Shown here piece after piece: positions 1 through 12,000 of a stretch of DNA of 64,000 nt (the stretch's first letter is position 1; each line of letters opens with the position of its first letter). The notes beneath the pieces were generated by a model. That model was not told the origin of the DNA. It did not search any database and saw only the letters and a program-made list of their open reading frames with translations. Made by a program: the position numbers and the translations under genes. Source of the DNA: Rachycentron canadum (Eukaryota; Chordata; Actinopteri; Carangiformes; Rachycentridae); contig CM076648.1 of NCBI GenBank assembly GCA_038496675.1, positions 19,092,365 to 19,156,364 of the forward strand, in the 5' to 3' direction.

Positions 1-68
1 TCATCATGGTGATTGGCTGTCTGGGCTGTGTGGGAGCTGTCAAAGAGAGCCGTCCTCTGCTGCTGACG
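1..68 (+). CDS. tspan4: tspan4 exon: end of TM2 and inner loop (5' cut by window)
   Basis: Two leading bases complete a codon, then 22 codons read IMVIGCLGCVGAVKESRPLL plus LT and stop at a strong donor (acg|gtaagt). GCLGCxGAxKE is the conserved end of TM2 plus the short cytosolic loop in tetraspanins. The juxtamembrane cysteines are typical palmitoylation sites in the family. The acceptor of this exon is outside the window. Confidence 0.92.
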
Positions 69-3000
69 GTAAGTTATTTGTCAGGATGGTTTTTGATGCT
101 TGTGTTAACTTTAAATGTAAGGATGTGTTAATGTTGTGTTAATGTTAATGATGTTCTCAGCTTGTTGTTGTTAGCATGATTAATAACATCATTCATTTTT
201 CAAAGGGCAATAAGCTTTGACATTCTCACACAATCACAGTTGAATAAGACACGCTGCTGATTCCATCTCTATCCATTTCATGAAAAGCTTTTACATTGAG
301 TCCTGAGAATAGCTGCTGTCTGGGTGAACGCTGAAAAGTGAGAGTGCCAATAATCGCTGTGTGGCTTCATGGACAGAAGAAAGAATAACCAGCGGTAAAA
401 AATTAATGAACAGAAACTCATACTCACTCAACATAGAAGACTAATTATGTTGCAGGAGTTTCTGCAGTGTATTTTTTGTAGTCAAACGAGTTACTATACA
501 ACTGAAAAGGTGGTGGTGTAAATAATTTAATAGCTGACTGAAGGCTGCTACCGATACTAACTAAAGAGCTACATTTTAGTACCTAATGCTAACATTAGCT
601 TCACAGCTCCAAAATGGTGAAGGTGGCAATTCTGAATGTTTAAACTTAAAACTGTGGTGTTTTGAAATTTACTGGGCCATTCAGACTACAGACTGCTTTC
701 CCTCAGCTGCCAATTTAGACTCAACAGCTACAGAGCTAGCTGCCAACAGCCTGTGATGTGATCAGCTGGCAAAGTCGACTATCTAGAGGAAGCACTGCAA
801 AAAGACTGTGTCCTTTCGAATGTCACAATGATAGAATTTTAGAGAGAAGCCACTGTTTACTAGGAGTTGTTCTTGTTTGTTTATTGTCAAACCCATTAGA
901 TTATCATTATTTAGCCACAGGTGGGAACATTTGCCATAGAAATTGATGGCCATGACAAAAGTTTTCACCCTCAGCCTGTTGCCAACTGTGTGAATAATGA
1001 CCTGTCTATAGCTTGTTAAGACAGTGTTAATAATGTAAATGATGGCGTGAAAGCTGAACTAGACAGAGCACAAATAATCACAAATGACACAAAACCCATT
1101 AGGTGACCAGACGGCAAACAAAATGCTAAATTGTTAAAATAATGTGAAAAAGATTCCAACCCTGTCCACCTTGCCTCTTGTGCATGTGTGTAGCTCACAA
1201 TATCACAACTTCAATACTGCACACCTATAGCATACACAAAGAGCGAAAATCAGACACACAAGGTGGAATACATTTATGCAAAGTAACCTCCATTGCATCA
1301 CATTAAAGGACATTGATGACATCTTGTCATTTTTCACAGCACTTGTTGCCACATTGGTACTTTTTCACAGAAAACCTTTCAGATCTCCGTCAATGCTGCA
1401 AATTGAATGCTGTGTCAATGGCTGTTTTTATACATATTAGTATGTGGGGACCCAGTCACATTCCCCAAACACTGCAATCCAGAGGCATACTGTTTCATGA
1501 ATGTGAAGAAGCGCCATTTAAAATGGATAAAAGACTGCCATGACAACAAATACAGTAGCCGTTTATTAACAAAGAGAAATTATTTATTTCTTCTTTTAAA
1601 ATTAAAACTCCCCACTTTATGGGCTCCTCTGCTTGTTGTGAGGTGCTGTGGTCAACATGACACGGCTGCACTTTTTTACCCCTTTTTCATATAGTGTAAT
1701 TTCTTAACATATTTTCCTGGATGTATTCATCTCAGTAGAAAAAAAATCTTTGTTTGTTTATTTGGAGGTTTAACAGCTGTTTTCACTCATGTTTGGCCAC
1801 TGTCAAAACTATAATCAGAGGAAAAAGTGCTGAGATACATTATGATGATGACCACTTTACATTCAAACTGAAATGATGAATGAATATATTTTATAAAGAA
1901 AGAATCACACTTATATCACTGCTAAAAAAATGTCAGTACAAGAGACTCGCTGGTGTTTAACACACAGTTTCTTGTATAATTGTATTATAAGTAATCTCTT
2001 CTCCTCCATGTCAATAAAAATTGTATTTGAATTTTCTATGCTGGTTATTTTAAAAACTGAGTCTGCAGCAGAAATGTGGAACAGGCCACTACTCTTCACT
2101 TTAAAATCTGAAAAGTTGCAAATGCAACGTGGCTATCAACAGCTGCAAAGCACATGAGAAGTATAAATATCAGCCACAGTTAAAGACTAAATGTTAAATG
2201 CTGGTCATCTACCTTTTATAAATATAAAAAAAGAAAAGAAAAAAGGGTCTATAGACGGCCAACATATTTTTTAAAGGCTGGTGCCATGATAAATTTTAAA
2301 GGTGTATGTGTGAATGCCTGACAGTCTGAGCTAAATTTTGTAATGAGAAAAAAGATTCATAACTATAAATACGCAAGTCAGAACACAGGAAGCATTAGAC
2401 ATCAAATATCAAACATTTTGTGATCTAATTTATACAAACTTTGAGATGACTGAGCTCCAATTTTGAACCGGGTGCCCCTGATAAAGTGTGAACCACAGAT
2501 CCTTACAAGATTTATGAGTATTTTGATAAACAAACAAACTCAATCAAGCACCAACACTGCACAGCATTTATCAGAAAGAATAATTCTGTGTGGGGGAAAA
2601 ATAGAATGAATCATTATAGAAATGGCACAGCAGGAGTAAGCAATTATGAGCTCTGTGGGAATGGGTCTTAGTGTCGATCATTAGCGTGATCCATGACATT
2701 TTCCCCGCAGTGACCAAACCAGTTCCTGCACTGTGTCAATATAATGAGACTGGGTGAATTACAAGTTTGCTTTAATGAGTGACAGAGCAACCCATTCTTC
2801 ATGCAGAGAAAGAAGCATTAGAAAAGTCGCTTCTCCCTTCAAATTTCAGGGCTAATTAGCATGTCGATCGCTGATGAGGGACAAAGAGTAGTGCAACATC
2901 ACTGAGATATGTGATGACTAACCGTTGTGCTGTGTGCTGGCAAACTTATTATTTCCTTTTGTGAGCCTTGTAATTTGTAGCACCAAACATTTCAGTTTTG

Positions 3001-6000
3001 AAAATATGCTTTTGGAATTCTGTGATGAGGACTTCAAAGACATTCCTAAGTTTTCTATGAATGCAAAACTTCATACAAACATTTTTTTAAAACATTAATA
3101 TTGCTTTAAACTTTTGACAAAGTTACTAAGTGTGTAAGAATGTGTAGAATTGCAGAAACTGATCACTCAAAGCCCTTAAAAGGTCCTGAAGACCTACTTT
3201 CTCAATTACTATGAGCAATGAAAACACAATTTTTGGCCAAAGCTAGAAGAATAGCACTTGTGAAAGTACATAAGGTGTTTATGTTTCTAAAAGCAAAATT
3301 TCTATTCATTTTCTGCACAGTCAATATTGGTGTTGGCGCTCTTCCAAGGCTTGGTTGGATGTAAAACTCTTCTCCTTGAATCATCAGCACAACTGCATCA
3401 CAAAACATCTGGTCTTTGATAAAGAGTTACAACACTTATGGAACGAATAGAGTTGCAGAGAAAATCTCTGGAGATTATGTTTTTGAACATGTTCAAAAAA
3501 TTCTTAACTGAATAGCCAGGCAGATTGTCAGTCCAAAGCAGCCAAACGCTACCAGGCAGAAAGTAGGCAGCAATCCAAAAACCAGAAACAAGGCAAGGCC
3601 ATGGGCCATGGAATCAAATACGATTCTGGGAAGCAATGAACACACAATGCAGAAAAAAGAGCAGCCAGGATTTGATATTAGCAAGGCAACTTTGGATTGA
3701 CCTGGGTTTACAATAGTGGTTCACTTCTTATGTGGGTAAATCTCCATTGTAATTTATGCTTAGCTCCTATCCTGCCCCAAGGCAGGTTAACTTGGGAGGA
3801 TTTGATCAAAGCAAACCTAGCTACATTTTCATAGCCATGCCTATTCATTTTGCTAGACCTCTGCCTGCACTGCAACTTTTCCTATAAATGGTGGTTCATA
3901 ACCCATAAATAAAGATTAGTTGAGAAAATCAAATATAGAAGAGCTGATTAAAAGAAAAACATCCCTGAAAAGCTTTGTTGGAAAACAAATCGTTCAATTA
4001 CAGAGATCTACGGGAGAGAAGCAGTCTAAATATAAAAACCAGGCACTATGGTTGATTCCAAGCCTGCCACTGTACTGGATTATACATCCATGTCAGTTGT
4101 GTGAAGGAGATGATGGATTTTTTTCTCTATTAGTCACAATTTTATTTATAAAAAAGTTAATGAAGTCATTACTCGTGAGGGTGAAAGGAATAGATGGTTC
4201 AATAGAGCTATGGCTGATAATAGTATGTTCTGGCATCTATTGAAGACTTTCTTGTGAATTCATAGACATATTTCATATTAATATTTCCATTATGGTGAAA
4301 TTCTTCTTGATTGGTTGAACGCCACTTCTTTCCTAGCTTTTGTGAGATCTGCTTTAGAGCACACGGTTGCAAATTGTTAAGATACAGCCTCTTCTGATTA
4401 CCTTCTTTTTCAGAGGGACAACAGTGTTGAGTGTGAGGCTGTGTAAAGGTAAGCTGTCCTCCATTGTATTGTACTGTACATGGCAGTGGACTAAATAACA
4501 ATGGGATTCTTTCTATAAATTTGATTACAGAAAGACACCTACAGTAATGGATTTTTTACCGAAATGCTGTGTGATCCATTATTGTGAACTCAAATGTTAA
4601 TTAAAAAATTGAAATTGAAACAAATGAGGGTTTTGAGTAAAAATTAATAAATGCACATTTCCTAAGCCATATGTCAGAGCAAGATAGAGGGTGTGATTAA
4701 AACAGTGAGCGGATTAATTTACATGCTGGGAGAAACCAATTGAGTCTGACAGTGACTTAAATGCAGCGCTTAAGCCATCACTGTCAACATCTACATGAAT
4801 GTTGATATCACCCACTAGAAAGACTTGAATGACTACTCTGTACTAAGAACCAACTCAGATAAAAAGTCAACTCACGTTAAAACGTAAAGGAAGGCTTTCA
4901 AATGAGTTATGACTAGGTTTAGGTTGAGGGTTGATATATAAGCTGGAGTGAAAAATCACTCCAACCCCTCCTCCTCCGCCTGCACTTAAAAGAATGTAAA
5001 AATTACTTCGTCACTATGATTCATTTAGACTTTTGACGTATTCTACAGTATTAACTTATTCTGTATACTTTATCGTATACAGAATAAATCAGTGACAGAG
5101 AATAGATCAGTGTGATGATCGGTTATCAGACCACTGACTGACAGATGAGAGTGATCTAATATTTAATTGTAAATTTACAATAGTTTTTGATTTTATTATA
5201 GTAGTTGTTTTCATGTAGCCTCCTCTGTTTTTTATTGATTTAATTAATCTCAGTGACCAGGGTCACACAGTTTCTAGGGAGGTTCATGGCAGGTGACTAT
5301 TCTTAGTAAAGCAGGTCAGACTGCAACTTTGCTCCTGGTCTCAACTCTGGGTTGTCATTGCTTTGGCCTTCCAATAGAGCCAGCAAGATTTCTAGATATC
5401 AGAGATGATCCATCCAATGTGGGATTTATGCCATCTCTTCCAATCACACCAGGTCTTCCCCAGAGAGTCCTCCAATTATCTGCAAAGCCCACATCGTTTG
5501 CTGGACACCACCTCGACAGCCAGCAGTAGAGAGAAATGTGGCTGTACATGTTATCGCTGGTCAGATTAGTCAGGTGCCCAGAAAAAAAATGTCTTTGCAT
5601 ATGTACACACTGACTCCACATTAATCTTAATAACCTCCAATTGGTGTAATCAGGTGTTGACTCCAACATGAATGGTAATCTCACTGAATTTACACATTCT
5701 TAGCCAGCAGTTTCAAATATGATTCAACTTCAACCACTCTGGTCCAAGGAATGTATTTGACTATGGTGGCCTGTGTCACTAACTTCGTGTTTGATCAGCC
5801 TGCACCAGCTACTAGAAAAGTGTAACTACAGTAGATAATGATATGGTTGCCAATGTGCCATGCTTTCAATTCACTCGTGGTTCGGACAATAGTGCTTATA
5901 AGTAACAACTCTGCCTATTTCATATGAGTGTGCTTGTGGCCACATGAACCAGTTGATAACCAGCTTCTGAGTAAATGAAAGTCAGTTAAGCCAAAATAAC

Positions 6001-9000
6001 CAAAGGAATTCCTTGATGAGCTAAACTTGTAGGATAGGCCTCTGGCAAAGGAGGGAGACAGGAAAAGCCAAAGCAGGTAAGTGACTGGCAGCAGGTCTCA
6101 ATGATCAAGGGATGGGAGTATTTCAAAAATAAAGACTAAACTAGAAAGAATTCAATAGGATGGAACTTAAATTTTTTCTTCACACGCGTTCCTGATGGCA
6201 TCTTGTTGGTTGAAGTGCAGGTGATTTTCCAAACAAAATTATTTTGGATTTGAAAGTTTGGTTCAGACAAATTCTCTCAACCATCCCTAAATGATGAAAC
6301 AGGTGAGACTCCAAGAGACTCGCGTGTCAGCTGCTGTGAACAGTCTAAATACCAGAAAACTGGCCGACCACACACTCTGAGAGAGACTCCACTGCAGAGG
6401 CAGGAAGTTCCTGTTGGAGCTGTGCAATGTGAGGTTAACGGAATATTCTGGGCTCATCAAGAGTAACATATACTATGACAAATAGCTCAGCTACAACAAT
6501 GTACTGACACGCCCCCACAGAGACGCAATTTCTTAGTAGAGTCCCTGTCCCAGCTACAACACAGGAGCCCACTCAGTGTCTTTTTTAAAGAGCCATTAAA
6601 AGTGACAGTCATCGCTCCACCAGACTTCCTGTGTTTCCAGCAGAGACACAGAGCTACCCGACCACGGAAAGCTACTGTCGGACTCCGACCATGAGCACTA
6701 CGTCACCATACATGCTACGCTGAGTGCTGTTCAGTCACTCTCCATAACTGATCCTCTACATCCTCTAAACCACAAACAACCACAAGGCTTCTTCATCTCA
6801 TATAGTCATTTTCAACTCACTCCTCAATTGCATTTTTTAAATACGAGAGGTTTATAGAAGGATTTGTGTGTGTAGTTTTGTTTCCTACATGTAAACTCTG
6901 GCTGTTGTGTTATGGAGAAATACTTTTTGATTTAAAGCCAGGTGTTTCAGCTGCTATAAAGAAAATGTGCTTTTCATCATTTGAGTCTAATGCACCAGCC
7001 AGACATTAAACCATATTTTGGAACAAAATCCAATAGTCTGCCCTTTTAAGTTGAAAATAAGAGCCATTTGGGGACACTGAATTTCTCCAGTAACATAATT
7101 TTCATCAGGGTAATGGATAATTAAAGTCCTGTTTCACACCAGTGAGTTGTGATAGTCAACACCAGAGTAAGTCAAAGGGCAAGGAGGAGCTGTGGTGGAT
7201 CTGTGACCTAATCTGTTCACAAATTAGTCAGAAGGGTGAGATCACTGTGGAATAAGTGGAAGCAGGTTATTTACACCGAGCAGCTTTATGTAGGTCTGAG
7301 ATCCAGAGCGTGTAAAAATGATTAGAACCACCACATGAAAAGAAAATCACCTCAAAGGCTGCCCTCCATATACGCTCAAGGCAGCAAGATCCCAAAAGGT
7401 ATTGATTTTGGAGGCGCTGATGGACTGTGTGCCTGACATGACTGGTTCACCACTGTTACAGCTCTGTCGACACACAAAGAGCCACTACAGCTTCCATGCT
7501 GGGTAGAACTCACAGCATGGGTGAACACAAAGGAATCAATCCCTGGGCCTGGTCTTTGATTATGGTTCTTGTCCTGAAGGCCTGCTAAGACATCAATCTC
7601 TTCTAAACAGGGATATCAGCACTGCCAGCCAAACAAGTCATAACATAAATACACAAGTATATGCTAGATGGCCTCTTGAGTGTGTTATAATAAATTTTCA
7701 TAATGCAGGAAATCTGCATTTAGATTGTAGTGGCCAATAAAAGCTAGTGTTCTTTGGGTATATTAAAGTCTACTGAAATATAAGAGTAAATATTGCAACA
7801 TAAATCCCAACTCTCTACTGACTAATTGCAACACTGTTTTCTGTGCTATGAACTATTTTGCTGCAATAAAACAAGCTGTAGTCATGAAAATAATTCAAGT
7901 AAAGCTAAGGATCTCTATTCTAGTCCTCGAGAGTCGGTGTCCTGCAGGTTTTTGTTCCTCCCTGAAGACATCTGTTAGATATAGACCAGCTGTGGTTCAT
8001 TAACTCTCATGGAAGAAAAACTGTAATGGAACAAAAACCTGCAGGACACCGTCCCACCACGACAGGAATAGAGAGAGGTCTTAAAGGACCACTTTACTGA
8101 TCTGTTTTATATCTGTTGTGATAGACTGACATGCTTATATGCACCATTACATGTGTCAGAGCTCTCTGTATCTCGTAGGCTCGCACATGGAGAGCAGCAG
8201 CAAGAAAAAGAATTACTGTACATCTTTTCCTGTTTGAAATTCTTAGTGTTACCTGGTGATAAGAATAATAAAAGGTCTTGAGGCCAAAAATGAATTTCTT
8301 ACTATTGCTCTGCCAGTGAAACATGCTCAGGGTAAGGATTTCGAGGATGAAAGCCTCATTCCTACAGTATTGAGAATGTTGGCAAGTGTGATGGTTTATA
8401 TATGTCGATGTCATAACATGAAGCACACAGTGGGAAGTAACCAATTACATTTATTCAAATACTGTACTTAAAGCAGCTTTACTCAATATTCCTGAATAAT
8501 ACCCTGTTAATAATCATAATATGTGCAACAATGTGAAAGGGAACTTATCACCAGCTCCCATTGGAGTTGTTAACCTTTTCAGGTATTCCCCACAACAGTT
8601 AGTAGAGACCAAAACAAAGCCAAAAGACAGTGAATATTAAACTTTATATTATAAATATATATTTGCCATGGTGGCCAGAAACATGAAACATCTCTCTGTT
8701 AAATATGTAAATAAGCAACTGTTAAAATAAATAAGCTAACAAGTTCATCATATCTTTGAAGCTGATATGTCAATGTTTTCACAACTTGTTTCCACTAAAT
8801 CAATCTTTCACCACTGACACTAGTGATAAGTTTGAAAAGAATCTGTTGTTTGACAACATTTTCTATAAAGCTTCTTGCACCATAAAAACATTTTGTTTCC
8901 TGTTATTCTGATCTCCTATAAATCTTTCCTGTAGTTATGCTGCTGGAAGCCACTGCTGCAAACAAAATAATGTATTTCAGTTTGAATAATGACAACTCAG

Positions 9001-12000
9001 GAAAAACATATTGAGCCTGGTTTGGTTCTTTTGTAATGGGATCCGAGTTTTTGTTTATAATAATTTATCACAGTGAGACTCCAAGTACACACCACAACAA
9101 ACACAACCCCTACTTTTTAGGTTAATTTTAGGTTCTGGCTGAAATACATACCGTGTCCATGTCCATTTATACAAACCTCACTTTAAGTACACATTATAAC
9201 AGATTCAAATGTATTACCACTGCCTACTGTGTGTGTGTCACATAAACAACTTTGTCATTACTGTCTTGTTATGCAACAGCATGTAATTTGGAACAAATTA
9301 TTCTTCTTATTCTTTTGTTTTGAATGTCTTAAAATCCTTTTTCTAATCAGACAAAAAGGCAAATTTTCAACAAGCTGTTTTTCGATATTTTCATGATCAT
9401 AAACATTACTGGGAAGCTGAATCTGTTCTTTTAAATGAATCATGTTTCATCATGAAACAGCTCCTACAGAACGATTCCTCTGCACTTGACTTAATTGGCA
9501 CACTGTTATTGCTTTTATTATGATTAGCCTTTCTCCACAGTTCACAGATGGATTGTTATCATTTACAGTTAATTTCCACAACCCATTTGATAATGGTAAC
9601 CCATTCAGTGGAGCAGTGTGAAAATCCTAAAACTAATTCAATAGCTTTCTTGTAGTGCATTATAAATGCAAAATGCAGTCTTCTGCCATCAAATGATCCT
9701 TTTGAGTCTAACTATTGCCTGTGGTCTAGCGAAAAGGCGTCAAATTTCTTATTAAGAGCAGATTCATGGGGAAATATTCAGAGAACCACAGGGGATGGGT
9801 CTGTTTGTTTGTTAAATGCTGGTAAGTATCAGTTTCTCATTCTTAACAATGTCCCTTTGCTCTCTGGTGTGATTTCATGGTCTTGAAGAAGAACGCCCAA
9901 GAACACTGTAAAGCGCCAATAAGAGACCAGGAGTAAAATGGTAAAAAGGAGAGAGAATGAGAAATCCAAATGTTTGTACAGCTTTATTGTTTGCTTGTTT
10001 TTTTGTTTTTTGTTTTTTTTTTGTCATAAAATGTAAGGTTAATGTTAAAATGTTTAGAAAAATGTGAGGTGAAAAAAATAATGTGCCAAAGAGCCATCAA
10101 AGATTGCTAAACAAAAAAGTAGAGAAACATACTAAAGCTCAAGAATCAAATTTTTCTTTACAGCAATTTTAAATCAAATCACTGAATGATGTCTCCAGCT
10201 GCAGCAGGCAGCTGTTTTCAGTAAAAACATTCTTTGATACCCACTGTGCACTACCTGCCCAGCAGCAAATGATAAACAAAGTTCACAACTAGCTGGTGAT
10301 GAAATGTGACCATCTTGAAGTTACAGACCTGGAAGCCTAGTTTTAGACCTCTGAATTGCTGTTGTCATCAAAACACGGGATTCAGACCCAGAAAAATTGC
10401 AACACTAAAATGGCAATAAATGCAGAACAGATAGAGTTGCTGTTAAAGGTCCCATATCGTATAAAGTGAGATTTCAACAACATTCAACCTTGCAGGATAT
10501 GGTTTCTCTATGAGATTACCTGAAATCTGCTATATTTTTATTACATCACTCAAACATCAATCAGCCAATCAGAAGAAAGAACCAAAACCTCTCTTCTGAT
10601 TGGCTCTGTACCTGTTGTTACTGGAGAAGTCAGAGAGGAAGTGTAAAACTACACTTAGATTTTTTAGTTCTTAAAACCACAACTATGTCTTCGTGTGGAT
10701 ATCCAAATAAAACACCAGAAAAGTGTAAAATGTATGGACTTCAAATTAAGTTAGCAGGACTGATATCTGCTGAATGGTTGCAGAAATCTGCTAGCATGTG
10801 TGTCAGACTGAAAAATTTTATGAAAAATGCCATGGAAGCTCAGTGTGATTATTACGCTACTCTGCTGGATCTATAAATAATTAGCATTTGGTAACAATAG
10901 TTTGCTATTACATTTCCATAAGAAGTCAGTGACAATTTGTCAGCGCAGTTTATCTATCACATGGATTCATGGTCTGTCTTCTTGTAATCGATAAAGTGAA
11001 GTCTAATAGGCAGAAACAAATAGTGAGAAGTGCTTGTGACCAGCTAATGAATATGAGTTTCAACCAGTGTAGTAGTAACTGTTGACCCTTCACTCTCTTA
11101 ACGCAGTAGAAGGAAAAATATATTCCTTCAAGAATTAATAGCAGATCAAGAAATAACACAAAGGGGCAAAATGGAACAGATTTAAACTTTTGCCTTTTTT
11201 GTAAATCTACTTGCGTCTCTATTGCTCTCTTTCATTGTTTATAGTATTTTTTAAAACTTGTTATAGAACTGTAGTGAATGATAAAAAAGTCAAATACTGT
11301 GACTATCAAGGGTATAAAATGTTTATCTTCATAATGTCAAATATTCTATAGTGTGGAAAACAGCATAGCTTCTTCTCTTGACTGAACTGCATTATCCTGT
11401 GGGTTGTTAAAACATTTATCAGCCTGAGAGATTAACTTTTTATCAAATGGAGCACATTTCTTCAGTTTTAATGAAACTACACCTAAGAGAACACCTAACA
11501 ATCCCACCAAATTGGAGTTACCTAAAATTTCTTACAACACAGGGCTTATCATTCATAGAACGAAGGCTGACAGAACAATAGAAATTGATTTCAGACCCTT
11601 ATTTGAGAGCACCTCTTGAAAAAAAGCAGAGGAGAGTCAAACACACCATGGGCTGTATGCTGCCATCATTTTGTTACCTAGTTCGTCTCTCACTTTCCCG
11701 TGTTGCCACCGACGCTTTCATCCTTTGCAAGCTTAGTGATTCATTCATGTAGGTGCTGCCAAAAGACCTCAGGGGCAACTGACAGCCCTGCTCGATGCCA
11801 GTCTTGTGAACTAGCAACACTCGCATCCACTGTCGAGCAAACGTCTGGAATACACAGAGGACATGTAGCTATGATGTCTTTGAAAAACAACAACTCTACT
11901 TAAAAAATCTGTTTTGACCCTCTGAGATGATCTCATGCTTACTGTGCATCACCCTTATAAAAAAAAAAACAAAAAAAAAAAAACAAGACAAGGAGTCTGT

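Noticed and set aside
3480..3960. Possible Harbinger-like or LTR-type repeat (ctgccccaaggcag, cataaataaagattag region)
   Set aside because: Some words feel familiar from fish repeats, but I could not define ends, inverted termini or a family, so it is not listed as a feature.
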